DNA from: Candidatus Neomicrothrix sp. UBA2517
GTDB lineage: Bacteria; Actinomycetota; Acidimicrobiia; Acidimicrobiales; UBA8592
Direction: 5' to 3'
NCBI GenBank assembly: GCA_002341185.1
Contig: DDNP01000018.1
Span: 1-28,957 of the forward strand
DNA: 28,957 nucleotides
Shown here: piece after piece, positions 9,717 through 17,576 of the stretch
How positions within the stretch are numbered: the first letter of the stretch is position 1
How the letters are laid out: every line of letters starts with the position of its first letter
The notes under the pieces: model-generated
Told to the model about the DNA's origin: nothing
The model's input: only the letters and a program-made list of their open reading frames with translations
Database searches by the model: none
Program-made: the position numbers and the translations under genes

Positions 9717-9944
9717 ATGTCTGAGCCACTTCGGCAGCCTATTACAGGACCTTTAGGGTTAACTGAGCGGCTTTCCAAGCACAAGGCTGTTACAGGATTG
9801 AAAGCACGAGTCCGGTGGTACGAGAAACTTTTTAGTTTGCTTGGGTTGTTAATTCTCGTAGGGATTATTGGTTTGCTTTTGGCGCTGGGTGTTGGGCTAC
9901 TAGCTCTTGGCGGGCGAATTTTGCTTGACGTGATCGTGAGCTAA
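9717..9944 (+). CDS. Small single-span membrane protein, unknown function
   Basis: A 75-residue protein with a polar basic N-terminal half (KHKAVTGLKARVRWYEK) and one long hydrophobic helix at about residues 39-68, so probably an inner-membrane protein with its N terminus in the cytoplasm. I do not recognise a family. The start is well supported by GGGAGG six bases upstream. The stop codon overlaps the next start by one base (TAATG), implying translational coupling to the HEAT-repeat gene and hence a possible shared role. Confidence 0.75.
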   Translation: MSEPLRQPITGPLGLTERLSKHKAVTGLKARVRWYEKLFSLLGLLILVGIIGLLLALGVGLLALGGRILLDVIVS

Positions 9945-10576
9945 TGATGAACCTTGAAGAAGAGTCTCCAAAATTTACTCGATCAAGCATAGATAAACGT
10001 CAGCGTGTAATTGAATCAGCGAGGAAAGGGGATTTTTCTCTGGCAAAAAAATTTAGTACTGATTCAGATCCCAGAGTCCGTTCGACATCTATTTCAGTAC
10101 TTTCAGAAAACCTAGCTCTCGATGATGACCTCATTGCGATTGCCTTGCTAGACCCTCACCCAATGGTTCGTAGTTCGTTAGCTCGCGCGGCAGCTACAAA
10201 TATTTCTATACCTGTTCTCCACCTCTTGGATGATGTAGACGCTTCGGTTGTTGAGGTTGCGTGCTGGGCAGTGGGAGAACAAGGCGAAACGCATGACTTA
10301 GCTATTGAAATACTCTCTAGAATCGCATTAGATCATGACGATGCTTTGTGTAGAGAATCAGCAGTCGCTTCTTTAGGTGCTTTAGGGGACTTAAGGGGGT
10401 TAAAAAGTATTCTTCAAGCTACTCGTGATATAGCTACGGTCAGAAGAAGAGCTGTTATCGCCTTAGCTCCTTTTGAGGGAGAAGCTGTAACTGATGCTTT
10501 AGAAACCGCACTCAGCGATCGAGATTGGCAAGTACGTCAAGCAGCCGAGGACCTTTCGCAGTTCTTTAAGGAATGA
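9944..10576 (+). CDS. HEAT-repeat protein
   Basis: A 210-residue all-helical protein with repeated units of about 30 residues: DSDPRVRSTSISVLSENL, then DPHPMVRSSLARAA, DDVDASVVEVACWAVGEQG, CRESAVASLGALGDLRG, ATVRRRAVIALAPFEG and DRDWQVRQAAEDLSQF. The D-x-x-V-R-x-x-A pattern is the classic HEAT/PBS-lyase-type repeat, usually a protein-binding scaffold. The absence of a separate catalytic domain points to an adaptor; partner unknown. It is translationally coupled to the small membrane protein upstream (TAATG overlap) and could be tethered to the membrane through it, which is inference. Converges with mreB two bases downstream. Confidence 0.85.
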   Translation: MMNLEEESPKFTRSSIDKRQRVIESARKGDFSLAKKFSTDSDPRVRSTSISVLSENLALDDDLIAIALLDPHPMVRSSLARAAATNISIPVLHLLDDVDASVVEVACWAVGEQGETHDLAIEILSRIALDHDDALCRESAVASLGALGDLRGLKSILQATRDIATVRRRAVIALAPFEGEAVTDALETALSDRDWQVRQAAEDLSQFFKE

Positions 10577-10578
10577 AT

Positions 10579-11598
10579 TTATCTTCTCTGCCGTAACGAA
10601 GGATCATCCAAAAACATCGCACGGACTGATTCGAATGATTCTATGCATCGACCTGCACCGAGGACGACTGCTTCTAACGCGTTTGGAACAATATTGACGG
10701 GTACATCTGTTTCTTCACTCAATCGAGTATCAAACCCTTTTAATAATGATCCCCCTCCTACAAGGTTTATGCCTTGAACGATTATGTCTTGAGCTAGTTC
10801 TGCTGGTGCCTGCGATAGGCAGGAAACTGCGCAATCTATCATTGCAGTTACAGACTCATCTATTGCAGATCGGATTTCCTCGGGGGATACAACAAGAACT
10901 TCTGGAAGGCCACTGGCGATATGCCTTCCGCGTACCTCGGCTCGGAATTCCTCTTCGTGTGGGGCCGCAGAACCAATCGTTAATTTAATTTGTTCGGCTG
11001 TTCGCTCGCCAATTGCTACTCCGTATTCGGCCTTTACGAAGTTTTGGATAGCTGTATCTATATCAAATGAACCGACTCGAACTGCCTCCAAAGCAACGAC
11101 GCCTCCCATTGAAATAAGTGCGGTTTCTGTTGTCCCACCGCCGACATCAACGATTAAATTTCCGATCGGTTCATTAATTGGTAGCCCGGATCCGATAGCT
11201 GCTGCAAGTGGTTGTTCAATCAAGCGAGCATCAGCGGCGCCTGCTCTCCTAGCCGCTTCCGTTACAGCTCTTCTCTCAACTGCTGTAATGGCTGATGGTA
11301 CGCAGATAACAACTCTTGGCCTATTAAAACGAGAGACGCCGACTCGTTCAAGCAAAAGGCGTATCATCCTTTGCGTGACATCGAAATCTGTAATTGCTCC
11401 ATGACGTAAGGGTCGAACAGCAACGATGTAAGCGGGGGTTCTGCCTATCATTTGCCAGGCCTCTTCACCCATAGCAAGGACCTCGTTTGTTTTCTCGTTG
11501 AGCGCAATTACGGAAGGCTCGTTGAGTACGATACCTCTTCCTCTGGAGTAGACAAGGGTATTTGCTGTTCCTAGGTCTATGGCGAGATCGCGAGCCAT
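10579..11598 (-). CDS. mreB: Rod shape-determining protein MreB
   Basis: A 339-residue bacterial actin homologue of the normal MreB length. The actin-fold nucleotide motifs are all visible: phosphate 1 (DLGTANTLVY, residues 7-16), phosphate 2 (VDVGGGTTETALISMGG) and the adenosine loop (LVGGGSLLKGFD), plus the MreB-specific VVICVPSAITAVERRA segment. ATP-dependent filaments of MreB position elongation-phase peptidoglycan synthesis. No mreC, mreD, rodA or pbp2 follows, so this copy is outside the usual mre cluster. It is the last gene of a tight operon: its ATG overlaps the stop of the 56-aa membrane microprotein gene (TAATG). Confidence 0.93.
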   Translation of the reverse strand: MARDLAIDLGTANTLVYSRGRGIVLNEPSVIALNEKTNEVLAMGEEAWQMIGRTPAYIVAVRPLRHGAITDFDVTQRMIRLLLERVGVSRFNRPRVVICVPSAITAVERRAVTEAARRAGAADARLIEQPLAAAIGSGLPINEPIGNLIVDVGGGTTETALISMGGVVALEAVRVGSFDIDTAIQNFVKAEYGVAIGERTAEQIKLTIGSAAPHEEEFRAEVRGRHIASGLPEVLVVSPEEIRSAIDESVTAMIDCAVSCLSQAPAELAQDIIVQGINLVGGGSLLKGFDTRLSEETDVPVNIVPNALEAVVLGAGRCIESFESVRAMFLDDPSLRQRR

Positions 11599-11768
11599 TA
11601 TTCGGTTCGTTTTCGTCTATTATCGGGGGCTATCGCTTCAAGCCCAGCTTGAAATTCTTCAATTGAAGAATTGTAATTCGTTTTCTTTTCACGTTGGAAG
11701 ATCCAGATGATAAAAGTTCCTAAAAAGAATACTAATGCCGCTGCGCCTAAAAATATTAACGGGTTCAT
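11598..11768 (-). CDS. 56-residue membrane microprotein between moaE and mreB
   Basis: A complete short reading frame whose junctions strongly argue that it is translated: its ATG overlaps the moaE stop (ATGA, 11768-11765) and its TAA overlaps the mreB start (TAATG, 11600-11596). The protein starts MNPLIFLGAAALVFFLG, giving one hydrophobic helix (about residues 3-23) ending in WIFQREKK, followed by a charged ~30-residue tail with an amphipathic stretch (SIEEFQAGLEAIAPDN) and a basic end (RRKRTE). Predicted topology is a short outside N terminus with a cytoplasmic tail. I recognise no family. Coupling to mreB suggests a membrane-side helper of the filament, which is inference. Confidence 0.8.
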   Translation of the reverse strand: MNPLIFLGAAALVFFLGTFIIWIFQREKKTNYNSSIEEFQAGLEAIAPDNRRKRTE

Positions 11769-12256
11769 AGGCGAACCTCTCCTTCGTCATGTAGTTCTTC
11801 GATCTCTTTTATATGTTGCGGTTCTAAACCCCAACTTTCACCACTTTCCCAGATTTCTCGTTTCCATATGGGGACAGTTGACTTTAATGTATCAATGCAA
11901 AATCTTGCTGCCTCGAAAGCATGTCCTCTGTGCGGTGAACTCACGGCAATGACTACTGCTGAATCTCCGATCTCAACTTTTCCAATTCTGTGGATCATAA
12001 CTATTTTGACTATTTCTGGCCACTGAACTCTTGCGTTTTCAGCTATGGCATGGAGCCTCGGCGCAACTTGCTCTTCGTAAGCTTCATATTCTAGAACTGT
12101 GACGTTATCTCTTCCATCAGAATGATTGCGAGCTATTCCATTAAAACTCACTATTGCGCCTGTGGAGGGGTCAGAAGCCCACTGGTTAGCTTCATTGACT
12201 GGTAACGGCTCTGCGCTAAGCCCGATCCATGTATTTCCGCTTGTGGGAGTTTCCAT
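11765..12256 (-). CDS. moaE: Molybdopterin synthase catalytic subunit MoaE
   Basis: A 163-residue MoaE-like protein, which with thiocarboxylated MoaD converts cyclic pyranopterin monophosphate to molybdopterin. Family features are TGAIVSFNGIARNHSDGR (residues 32-49), VLEYEAYEEQ, and SSPHRGHAFEAARFCID followed by LKSTVPIWKREIW. Lys125 and Lys132 in the last motif have the spacing of the catalytic lysines of E. coli MoaE (119 and 126). The N-terminal ~15 residues extend beyond the core. No moaD or other molybdenum-cofactor gene is in the window. The stop overlaps the start of the microprotein gene. A short palindrome, GAGGT-gct-ACCTC, lies at 12269-12281 just upstream. Confidence 0.92.
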   Translation of the reverse strand: METPTSGNTWIGLSAEPLPVNEANQWASDPSTGAIVSFNGIARNHSDGRDNVTVLEYEAYEEQVAPRLHAIAENARVQWPEIVKIVMIHRIGKVEIGDSAVVIAVSSPHRGHAFEAARFCIDTLKSTVPIWKREIWESGESWGLEPQHIKEIEELHDEGEVRL

Positions 12257-12361
12257 GATTCTATGCTAGAGGTGCTACCTCGTCTCTGCTCCTCGCATAT
12301 TTGATTCTTGTAAATATGAGGGTGCGGATTATTATTTAAATTTTTGTTCTAGAGTTTCAGC

Positions 12362-12562
12362 ATGGGCGGAGATAAGGAAAACGATTATTTTATTTCGTCT
12401 CCCCCTGCTTTGGAGGATCGCCTTTGGCGTCATCCAGCGGAGATTGGTCAATTAAAGCGAATAAACCGTTCAATGACTTATTTTCGTTACCTTGGGAAAG
12501 CTTCAATTGGTGTAGGGGCCTATCTCTTGTGGGGGAGAGATTTCCTTAAGCTTATTTTTTAA
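12362..12562 (+). CDS. Short orphan protein with a DRLWRHPAE motif
   Basis: A 66-residue frame with a polar N-terminal half containing LEDRLWRHPAEIG and a hydrophobic C-terminal half (YLGKASIGVGAYLLWG) that could be one weak membrane segment. From memory, a DRLWRHPSE-type motif occurs near the cytoplasmic N terminus of membrane-anchored trypsin-like (S1C) proteases in Acidimicrobiia; if so, this could be a short relative or a protease remnant lacking the catalytic domain. No Shine-Dalgarno is visible. Its stop overlaps the stop of the convergent SDR gene. Function unknown; moderate confidence that it is a real gene. Confidence 0.5.
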   Translation: MGGDKENDYFISSPPALEDRLWRHPAEIGQLKRINRSMTYFRYLGKASIGVGAYLLWGRDFLKLIF

Positions 12563-13605
12563 TCCTCATCTTTTAAATGCTGTATAAGTCGAGAGATTAT
12601 GAACGTAATTATCCCACCGATGATAATTGCTCCTGCTAGAGAGGCTCGTTGTCGTTGTTTGGCGTTCATGTTTGACCATGGTTTTGCTGGTGTCCCGTCT
12701 ATGTAGGCTTCGGCGTTAGTAAAATCAGGTTGCCAACCGGCATCTTTGAGTCGTTGATTTGAGATGATCCATGGGTGCACGGTATATGGAGTAAGCCCTG
12801 GCGGTGTTGGTGCTATTTTATATCTCCATGAGAACCGGCCAAGTTTGTCAGCCATTTCTTCTTTGAGCCTTAATCGGGGAATTCTGCCACTAAGTTCTCT
12901 ACAAACTTCAGCCTCTATGTATCCATCAGGGGCGACGTTGTAGATACCGGATAGATTCCCTCTGCTTGCGAGACACACGGCGGATGCTAAATCGTCAAGA
13001 TGGAGAAACTGAACAGGAGGGTCATTATCTCCTGCATCGATTATCGCCGATGCTTTTAGGGATCGAGCAACCCAACTTATTTGTCCTTTTGCTAATGCTG
13101 TTGTTGGGCGAAGAATTATGACTTCAGAATGAGGGTGCTTTGTTTTCCATTCAGTTGCGATGCTTTCGATTTCTGTTTTAACTGATGCGAATGAGAAGTC
13201 AGGGTTTGGGTTGATAGGGGTATTTTCGGTTATGGGTATTTCGTTAGCTGGCCACGCTCCATAAACCATTGATGAAGATAAAACGACTACTTTTTTGATG
13301 CCGACTGCTGAAGCGGCTTCGAATACTCTTCGGGTTGCATCAATTTCAGCACCACCTGCATCCATTCCGTCGCTGCTGGGACCGAATGATGTTGCGAGGT
13401 GGATTAAAGTCGTGGCTCCTTCAAATACAGGTTTGAGGTCATCTATTTGAAGATCTAATTGGTGATGGTATACACGCCTGTGATTGGGCATTTCAGGGCG
13501 CGTATCTATGGCGAGTACTGTTGCGACGCCATCTGTTTCGGCGAGTGTCTTACAAACGCGAGTTCCAATAGAACCTGCTGCTCCTGTGACTATAAGCGTT
13601 TCCAT
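12559..13605 (-). CDS. NAD(P)-dependent SDR (epimerase/dehydratase type) with C-terminal membrane anchor
   Basis: A 348-residue extended short-chain dehydrogenase. The Rossmann dinucleotide motif TGAAGSIG is at residues 7-14, with an acidic AIDTRP turn after strand 2 that suggests NAD preference, and VVLSSSMVYGAW supplies the usual Ser region. Where the catalytic Tyr-x-x-x-Lys is expected the sequence reads FASVK, so the Tyr is replaced by Phe while the Lys remains. The C terminus adds a hydrophobic helix (ASLAGAIIIGGIITFIISRL), which would tether the enzyme to the membrane with the catalytic domain inside. Substrate unknown; a nucleotide sugar or isoprenoid-linked compound is only a guess. 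GAGG upstream of the ATG supports the start. Confidence 0.85.
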   Translation of the reverse strand: METLIVTGAAGSIGTRVCKTLAETDGVATVLAIDTRPEMPNHRRVYHHQLDLQIDDLKPVFEGATTLIHLATSFGPSSDGMDAGGAEIDATRRVFEAASAVGIKKVVVLSSSMVYGAWPANEIPITENTPINPNPDFSFASVKTEIESIATEWKTKHPHSEVIILRPTTALAKGQISWVARSLKASAIIDAGDNDPPVQFLHLDDLASAVCLASRGNLSGIYNVAPDGYIEAEVCRELSGRIPRLRLKEEMADKLGRFSWRYKIAPTPPGLTPYTVHPWIISNQRLKDAGWQPDFTNAEAYIDGTPAKPWSNMNAKQRQRASLAGAIIIGGIITFIISRLIQHLKDED

Positions 13606-14160
13606 AGCTCCCTCGATTTTTGGCTTCAGTGTCTCGCTTTAGACCTTATGTAAATGAACTTTATCTAAAAAAGTGTTTTGACACGATTTTTGTCAGTTTT
13701 TTATTTACTAATTCGTGTAATGACAGGCTTGATCATATTTGTGCTTTTCGTTTACTCTTTAATAATTTTATGTTTATGAGAGACGTGCATTCTTTAGTTA
13801 TGCGTTCTTCTTTGCACAAAGTATTTAATCTTTAGGTCCACATATTCTTTATTATGGATGGTTTTATTCCTGTGGTTGAATAGTTATTCCTCAACAGTTC
13901 ACTGATTCAGGTTTCGGTCAGGATGTTGATTTGGATGAAGCTATTTGGGTGTGGGAGGGAGCAGGAGTGGGAATTTTTTTGGTAGTTAAGATCAGAATGC
14001 TTAGTTAGTTAATCTTGCTAATTGTAAGTCAAAATCTATTTTGGTAAATATTTTGAACTTCATTCTCCTCGGGAAATTGGGGCAGTCTATCCCTGTAGCC
14101 TAATTTCTTGGTAGGAACTTTATAAACTGTTAATAATGATTTTGTTGCTTAAGGTGAAAA
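13606..14160. other. Gene-free 555-base AT-rich spacer
   Basis: The spacer separates the divergent SDR and zincin-family genes. I find no convincing gene, RNA or hairpin. One stretch, 13880-14008 on the plus strand, is open for about 42 codons with protein-like composition (for example VDLDEAIWVWEGAGVG), but it has no start codon near its beginning and no ribosome binding site. It may be a decayed gene end or chance. The final bases, AAGGTGAAAA before 14161, are the ribosome binding site of the next gene. Confidence 0.6.
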
Positions 14161-15315
14161 ATGGATAATGATAACCCTTTTGACGGTATTCCGTTCTTTG
14201 GCGATTTTGGTAAATTGTTTGGAGCTGGAGGCGAAGATCATTGGTCTACTGCGAAGCAAATCGCTGTTCAAATGGCTACGGGTGAGGGTGGTGATCCTAA
14301 TGTAGACCCTTCTCACAGGATCGCTCTTGAGGAGTTGTCGAGAATTGCTCAGTTACATGTTTCAGAAGCGACTGGATTAGATTCTCGGAATGCGATTGTG
14401 GTTCCAGTTACTAGAACAGAGTGGGCGCATGAAACTATTGAGGCATATCAACCGCTCTTTGAAAAATTAAATGCTTCCTTAAGTAAAGGTTCGGGTAACG
14501 AAATTGAAAGTAGCGATCCGATGGGAGCAATGTTTGGGCAAATGATGCAGTTTTTGGGCCCGATGATGCTTGCAATGACAGCTGGTTCAATGGTTGGTCA
14601 TTTAGCTCAACGTGCTTTAGGCCAATATGACCTTCCTATCCCAAGAGAAAGGGATTCGGAAATTAAGGTGATTACCAGAAATGTTGAAAATTTTGGAGCA
14701 GAGTGGAGTCTTCCGTCTCAAGAATTGCTCCTTTGGGTGTGTTTGAATGAACTCACGTATTACACAATTTTTCAGTTAGATCATATTCGAAATCGGTTTG
14801 GTACTTTACTTATGGAGTACGTCAGCGCTTTTGAAAGTAACCCTTCGGGGCTTGAGGAGAAACTTCAGCAGATTGACATGACTTCTCCGTCGGCTATTGA
14901 AGATTTGCAAAAGTCCTTGGGTAGCCCTGAGGTTATTTTAGGGGCTATGCAAAGTGAGGAACAAAAGTATATTTTGCCTGAGCTTGAAGCCACAACTGCT
15001 GTGTTGGTTGGGTATGTTGATTTTGTAATGGATTCAATTGGTCAGGGACTCATTGGATCATACGATCAGATTACTGAAGCTATGAGACGTCAGCGTGTGG
15101 AAGCTGACCCGTCTGACAGGTTTATTGAACGGTTGTTGGGTCTTGAATTGACTCAAACTCAGGTTGATAGAGGAACAGCTTTCATTAATGGGGTAATTGA
15201 ACGGTCAGGTACGAGTGAGTTAAGTCGTTTGTGGGAGGATTCTAAGAATTTTCCTACACCAAATGAGGTGGATGCACCTGGTTTATGGTTGGCGCGTTTA
15301 GACCTTCCTGAATAG
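14161..15315 (+). CDS. Zincin-family (DUF2342 / TIGR03624-like) protein with degenerate HExxH
   Basis: A 384-residue protein resembling the actinobacterial DUF2342 zinc-dependent metalloprotease family. Matching features are the N-terminal FxGxxG start, a TEWAHETIEAYQPL helix, the Met-rich LGPMMLAMTAGSMVGHLAQRALGQYDLPIPR segment, and a C-terminal RLLGLELTQTQVDRGTAFI helix. At the expected metal site, where the family has HExxH, residues 196-200 read NELTY, so both His ligands are gone. The expected later E-G-x-x-x-x-x-M ligand region reads VLVGYVDFVM. The fold is probably kept without zinc catalysis, suggesting a binding or regulatory role; this is inference from remembered family motifs. AAGGTG upstream of the ATG supports the start. 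Converges with the MFS gene. Confidence 0.8.
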   Translation: MDNDNPFDGIPFFGDFGKLFGAGGEDHWSTAKQIAVQMATGEGGDPNVDPSHRIALEELSRIAQLHVSEATGLDSRNAIVVPVTRTEWAHETIEAYQPLFEKLNASLSKGSGNEIESSDPMGAMFGQMMQFLGPMMLAMTAGSMVGHLAQRALGQYDLPIPRERDSEIKVITRNVENFGAEWSLPSQELLLWVCLNELTYYTIFQLDHIRNRFGTLLMEYVSAFESNPSGLEEKLQQIDMTSPSAIEDLQKSLGSPEVILGAMQSEEQKYILPELEATTAVLVGYVDFVMDSIGQGLIGSYDQITEAMRRQRVEADPSDRFIERLLGLELTQTQVDRGTAFINGVIERSGTSELSRLWEDSKNFPTPNEVDAPGLWLARLDLPE

Positions 15316-15319
15316 AGCT

Positions 15320-16813
15320 TTAAAATAATTTTAGGTTGTCGTCTTCTGGGTCTTGAGGAAATGGGTTGAAGGGCTCTAATTTTTGTTTAGTTGGAGGTGC
15401 TTTTTGCTCAGGAAGTTGATCATCAAGTTGTTGTTGTTCTTCAAGTGGTTTTTGAAATAGGTTTTTTAGTAGGTCTAAGGTTCCACTTGGTGTTTGTGGT
15501 GCTCCTGAGTTAGTTCCTAGTAAGTACGAGAGTGCTGCTGTTCCACCGGCAATAACTAGAAGGAAGAAACCGAGTCGAGCAGGAAGTGTGAAAACGACTG
15601 GGATGAGTGCTCCGAAGACCCATATGAGTTGAAAGCGTGTTTCGAATCGTGCGAATGTCCGCCCGTAGTTAGCATCTGGGGCATCGCGTTGGACAATTGA
15701 GTCAAATGCAAGTTTCCCAGAGCTGACTGAAAAACCAACTGCGAGTCCTACTACAAGAGCGCCGCTTATTCCTCCAGCCCACAATCCCAGTAGAGAGATA
15801 CTGGTTATTGTTAGAAGAGCTCCTAATAACATTCGTTCTTCACTGATTCTTGATCGGACTTTGGGGGCAATAATGGATCCGGTTAGTCCCCCTATAACGC
15901 TGCAGGCCACAACTGCTCCAAGTGCTATGGCCGAGGAGCCTCCGGCTCCTATGTCTGTCCCTAAGAGTTCTTCATGAAGTTTTGCGCCAGTTGAAGTTCC
16001 AATACCCGACAGGTCAATATCGTCGGTTCCTCCCCTGTAGGCGAACGCTACAAGAAAGGTAAAAAATCCTATGATTCCTCTTAAAACACTCATGCTATTT
16101 GCTGCTCTAATGATTCCAGCGGAACGGAGTTCTTCCTTTTCGCCTTCTTTTTCAGCTGCAGTTACAACGGTCGTCTTTGGGAGTCTGAGGGAAGCTATTC
16201 CGGCGAGAGCAAAAGTAATTGCTGCAAGAATAACTGACCAACCTGGTCCCCCAATGAGCTGCGCGAGAGCGGCAGGGGCTGCTCCGGAGAAGCCGGAAAT
16301 TCCTGATAAGAATGCGAGTCGTGCATTTTTCTCTACAAGTTGTTCATGTGTTTCAACTGTTGTTGGTACGACTGCTGCTTTCGCTATTGCGTAACTCTTC
16401 TGCAAAACAAGCATTGTAAATGCAAGTGGGAAAAGAAAAAGAGAATCAAGATTTGAGACCATGAGTGCAGCTGTGATCACTCGCAAGATATTGATTGCGA
16501 GGATCATGAGTCTGCGTCCACCTGCATATCGGTCGATGAACGGGCCTATCAACGGGCTGACTACTGCGAACGGGGCGATTGTTAACGCTAGGTATAGGCC
16601 TACTCTCCAGCGTGCGGCGCTTGGATCTATGGAGAAAAATAGCGATCCTGCGAGAGCCACTGTGATCATTGCATCTCCGGCGGCTGAAAGAGCATGAACC
16701 CTACTTAGTCTGACGAACGGGGATAATATAAATTTGCCTTTTTCAGTTTTCGCAGCTGTTTTCTTTACTTCGCCTTTAAAGAAATCATGTTCTGTTTCAA
16801 CGTTGTCATCCAC
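15320..16813 (-). CDS. Major facilitator superfamily (MFS) transporter
   Basis: A 497-residue polytopic membrane protein with about 11-12 hydrophobic segments between residues ~35 and ~430. The early loop PLIGPFIDRYAGGRRLMI fits the MFS loop 2-3 motif (G-x-x-x-D-R-x-G-R-R). The cytoplasmic ends are long: an acidic N-terminal ~30 residues, and a Gln/Pro/Asp-rich C-terminal tail of about 60 residues after the last helix. The transported substrate cannot be inferred; drug or small-metabolite efflux is the most common role of this type. The start is GTG at 16813 with no clear Shine-Dalgarno, and the next Met lies inside the first membrane region, so this start is likely. Confidence 0.85.
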   Translation of the reverse strand: MDDNVETEHDFFKGEVKKTAAKTEKGKFILSPFVRLSRVHALSAAGDAMITVALAGSLFFSIDPSAARWRVGLYLALTIAPFAVVSPLIGPFIDRYAGGRRLMILAINILRVITAALMVSNLDSLFLFPLAFTMLVLQKSYAIAKAAVVPTTVETHEQLVEKNARLAFLSGISGFSGAAPAALAQLIGGPGWSVILAAITFALAGIASLRLPKTTVVTAAEKEGEKEELRSAGIIRAANSMSVLRGIIGFFTFLVAFAYRGGTDDIDLSGIGTSTGAKLHEELLGTDIGAGGSSAIALGAVVACSVIGGLTGSIIAPKVRSRISEERMLLGALLTITSISLLGLWAGGISGALVVGLAVGFSVSSGKLAFDSIVQRDAPDANYGRTFARFETRFQLIWVFGALIPVVFTLPARLGFFLLVIAGGTAALSYLLGTNSGAPQTPSGTLDLLKNLFQKPLEEQQQLDDQLPEQKAPPTKQKLEPFNPFPQDPEDDNLKLF

Positions 16814-16862
16814 GTAACGAGTCTAGGAGTTTTAGGAACAAATTCATAAAAAATATAGATGT

Positions 16863-17570
16863 CTACGCATCTGCGTATTTGTAACCCAACCCTCTTATGG
16901 TCAGTATGCGTTTGGGGTTGCTGGGATCTGGTTCAATTTTTGAGCGTATTCGTCTGATATGGACGTCAAGTGTTTTCATATCGCCGTAGTAGTCGATGCC
17001 CCAGATGTGGTCTATGAGGATGCCTCGTGTCAGGACTTGTCCTGCGTTTCGCATGAGGAGAAGGAGTAGCTCGAATTCTTTTAGTGGAAGCGTTACCTGT
17101 GTATCTCCTTTGAAGACTTCATGCCTGTTGGGGTCGATTGTAATATCGCCGATTGTGGTTTTCTCTAATTGGTAGATAGCTGATGGTTCATCAACCCAAT
17201 TTGCTCTTCGGAGTTGTGCTCTCATTCGTGCGATTAGTTCATGAAGTCGATATGGCTTGGATATGTAGTCATCGGCTCCTACTTCTAAACCCAAGACTGT
17301 ATCTATCTCTTCACTTTTGGCAGTCACCATGATGATGGGTGTTTTAGCTATTTTTCTGATGTCTCGGCATATGTCAACTCCTGATCGGTTCGGGAGCATG
17401 AGGTCTAAGAGGACGATGTCTGGGTTGAAGGTTTTGAATGTGTTTAAGGCCTTTGCGCCGTCACTTTGGACTTCTACGATGAAGCCTTCACGTGTAAGAC
17501 CGACTTTGAGCGCTGTTATGAATGATTCTTCGTCTTCGATGACCAGAACTTTGTTCATTTCGTTTGGCAT
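16863..17570 (-). CDS. regX3: RegX3/PhoB-like OmpR-family response regulator
   Basis: A 235-residue response regulator with an N-terminal receiver domain (phospho-acceptor Asp56 in DIVLLDLMLPNRSG, acidic pocket IEDEE, conserved Lys in ISKPYRLHELIARMRAQLRR) and a C-terminal OmpR-type winged helix (LPLKEFELLLLLMRNAGQVLTR ... DVHIRRIRSKIEPDP ... IRGLGYKYA). Very like RegX3/PhoP, which activate the phosphate-starvation regulon by binding 11-base direct repeats. The start may be Met1 or Met5. It follows the histidine kinase gene by six bases and sits in a locus with a phosphate transporter, a PhoU-like protein and PHO-box-like repeats, which makes the phosphate role likely. Confidence 0.88.
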   Translation of the reverse strand: MPNEMNKVLVIEDEESFITALKVGLTREGFIVEVQSDGAKALNTFKTFNPDIVLLDLMLPNRSGVDICRDIRKIAKTPIIMVTAKSEEIDTVLGLEVGADDYISKPYRLHELIARMRAQLRRANWVDEPSAIYQLEKTTIGDITIDPNRHEVFKGDTQVTLPLKEFELLLLLMRNAGQVLTRGILIDHIWGIDYYGDMKTLDVHIRRIRSKIEPDPSNPKRILTIRGLGYKYADA

Positions 17571-17576
17571 AGCGAG

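Noticed and set aside
12269..12281. GAGGT-gct-ACCTC palindrome upstream of moaE as an operator
   Set aside because: Only five-base arms; too short to claim a binding site without conservation data.
13620..13835. 71-codon plus-strand frame in the spacer
   Set aside because: Phe/Leu/Ser-rich AT-driven composition, no Shine-Dalgarno, no recognisable motif.
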